DNA of 5,235 nucleotides from an uncultured Clostridia bacterium. Lineage in GTDB: Bacteria; Bacillota; Clostridia; Oscillospirales; Ruminococcaceae. Shown piece after piece: positions 4,080-5,235 of this stretch; the stretch's first letter is position 1, and every line of letters begins with the position of its first letter. The stretch is from positions 1 through 5,235 of the forward strand of contig CALCSA010000248.1 in assembly GCA_937894185.1 (NCBI GenBank). The letters are read 5' to 3'. A program made the position numbers and the translations under genes. Under the pieces are notes generated by a model, which was given only the letters and a program-made list of their open reading frames with translations, was not told where the DNA came from and searched no databases.

Positions 4080-5201
4080 TCAGCCGGTGATGACCTGCTC
4101 TGTTTCCTTATCAAAGATGTGGAGTTTGGTGCAATCCACCGCCATCTTGATGGTGTCGCCGGCTTTGGCGGAACTGCGGGAAGGAACCCGCGCAATGATG
4201 TTCTGCCCTTGGCTGACCAGATACAGGTAGGTTTCCGCACCCATCAGCTCGGCCAGTTCCACCTCGGCTTCGATGACGCCGGTGGTGGGCTGATCCATGT
4301 AAATAGGCTCCTCCCGCAGGGCTTCGGGCCGGATGCCCAGCAGCACTTCCTTGCCCTCGTAAGCGGCAATGACCTTGGCCTCCACCCGGTCGGGGAGGAC
4401 GGGGAACAGGCTGTCGCCAAAGGCTGCCACAAAATGGCCGTCTTCCTTTTTGCGGATGGTGGCGGGGAAGAAGTTCATCTGAGGTGTGCCGATAAAGCCG
4501 GCCACAAACACGTTGCAGGGAGTATCGTAGAGGTTCTGGGGAGTATCCACCTGCTGGATAAAGCCATCCTTCATCACCACAATGCGGTCGCCCATGGTCA
4601 TGGCCTCGGTCTGGTCGTGGGTGACGTAGACAAAGGTGGTACCCAGCCGCTTGTGGAGCTTGGTGATTTCCGCCCGCATGGAGGCCCGAAGCTTTGCGTC
4701 CAGGTTAGACAAAGGCTCATCCAGCAGGAAGACGGCAGGGTCCCGAACCATGGCGCGGCCCAAGGCCACCCGCTGGCGCTGCCCGCCGGAAAGAGCTCTG
4801 GGCCGACGCTCCAGCAGATGCTCGATATCCAGAATCTTGGCGGCTTCCTTCACCTTTTGATCGATGATGTCCTTGGGAGTCTTGCGCAGCTGCAAGCCAA
4901 AGGCCATGTTTTTGTAAACGGTCATGTGGGGGTAAAGGGCATAGTTCTGGAACACCATGGCGATGTCCCTGTCTTTGGGGGCCACATCGTTGACCAGCTT
5001 ATCCCCTATGTACAGTTCGCCGTCGGTGATTTCCTCCAGCCCGGCAATCATCCGCAGGGTGGTGGATTTGCCGCAGCCGGAAGGCCCAACCAGAATGATA
5101 AACTCTTTGTCGTCAATTTCCAAACAAAAGTCATGAACAGCGGTAACCGGCGGATTACCGGCGTAGGTCTTGAAGATGTGCTGAAGAGAGATTCCTGCCA
5201 T
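4080..5201 (-). CDS. msmX: MsmX/UgpC-type ABC transporter ATP-binding protein (carbohydrate importer ATPase)
   Basis: This cytoplasmic ATPase energises carbohydrate (CUT1-type) ABC importers; automated pipelines often call this family ugpC. The product is 373 residues (B. subtilis MsmX is about 365). The nucleotide-binding domain shows Walker A GPSGCGKST (39-47), Q-loop Q85 in VFQNYALYPHMTVY (83-96), signature LSGGQRQ (137-143) and Walker B VFLLDEP (157-163, catalytic E162). The D-loop SNLD (165-168) and switch H195 in VTHDQTEA follow. A C-terminal TOBE/regulatory domain begins around 240 and includes GIRPEAL (289-295), ending near 366. The start at 5201 has GGAGG (5209-5213) 7 nt upstream. 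The product reads closely like B. subtilis MsmX through the NBD. No permease or solute-binding gene is visible and a strong terminator follows, consistent with a stand-alone, shared ATPase serving several sugar importers. The exact substrate cannot be read from sequence; a dedicated G3P or maltose transporter upstream of the window remains possible. Confidence 0.93.
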   Translation of the reverse strand: MAGISLQHIFKTYAGNPPVTAVHDFCLEIDDKEFIILVGPSGCGKSTTLRMIAGLEEITDGELYIGDKLVNDVAPKDRDIAMVFQNYALYPHMTVYKNMAFGLQLRKTPKDIIDQKVKEAAKILDIEHLLERRPRALSGGQRQRVALGRAMVRDPAVFLLDEPLSNLDAKLRASMRAEITKLHKRLGTTFVYVTHDQTEAMTMGDRIVVMKDGFIQQVDTPQNLYDTPCNVFVAGFIGTPQMNFFPATIRKKEDGHFVAAFGDSLFPVLPDRVEAKVIAAYEGKEVLLGIRPEALREEPIYMDQPTTGVIEAEVELAELMGAETYLYLVSQGQNIIARVPSRSSAKAGDTIKMAVDCTKLHIFDKETEQVITG

Positions 5202-5235
5202 TTCAAAGCCTCCAATGTAAATATATTGATATTGT

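Noticed and set aside
5214..5235. AT-rich stretch with TATATT upstream of the ATPase gene
   Set aside because: It could be a -10 region, but no -35 can be judged because the window ends here.

Overview
All convincing genes lie on the minus strand of a GC-rich window (clearly above 50 % GC by eye, with AT-rich gaps between genes). Strong AGGAGG-type ribosome binding sites, the split (two-subunit) glycine decarboxylase, a spore engulfment protein (SpoIID) and an MsmX-type ATPase all point to an endospore-forming Bacillota. The closest fit is a GC-richer Clostridia lineage such as Oscillospiraceae/Ruminococcaceae; this placement is inference, not a database result.

Layout in the direction of transcription (high to low coordinates). 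(1) 5201-4080: an ABC transporter ATPase of the MsmX/UgpC/MalK type with no permease or binding protein in view, closed by a strong GNRA-capped intrinsic terminator (about 3989-4030). (2) 3875-2751: SpoIID, a membrane-anchored lytic transglycosylase for engulfment, preceded by a candidate sigma-E promoter and followed by an 11-bp hairpin (2710-2736) with a poor U-tract. (3) 2613-2287: a long non-coding leader with a sigma-A-like promoter, a tandem glycine riboswitch and an intrinsic terminator. (4) 2286-1: the glycine cleavage operon gcvT-gcvH-gcvPA, with gcvPA cut by the window edge; gcvPB would be expected next.

The riboswitch and operon form one circuit. Glycine binding to the two aptamers should stabilise aptamer II P1 (2444-2448 with 2348-2352). 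The 3' strand of that P1 is also part of the 5' arm of the terminator just before gcvT, so the two structures exclude each other. Excess glycine would therefore permit read-through, and glycine would be broken down by the P-protein (GcvPA/PB), H-protein (GcvH) and T-protein (GcvT) to CO2, NH3 and methylene-tetrahydrofolate. This is the known genetic-ON logic of gcvT glycine riboswitches, read here from visible base pairing.

I found no mobile element, CRISPR array, tRNA or rRNA, and no evidence of a wholly new system. The points most worth a second look are the riboswitch architecture (leader-linker pairing, P1/terminator overlap, a divergent larger second aptamer), inverted repeats over its promoter, and the orphan ATPase.
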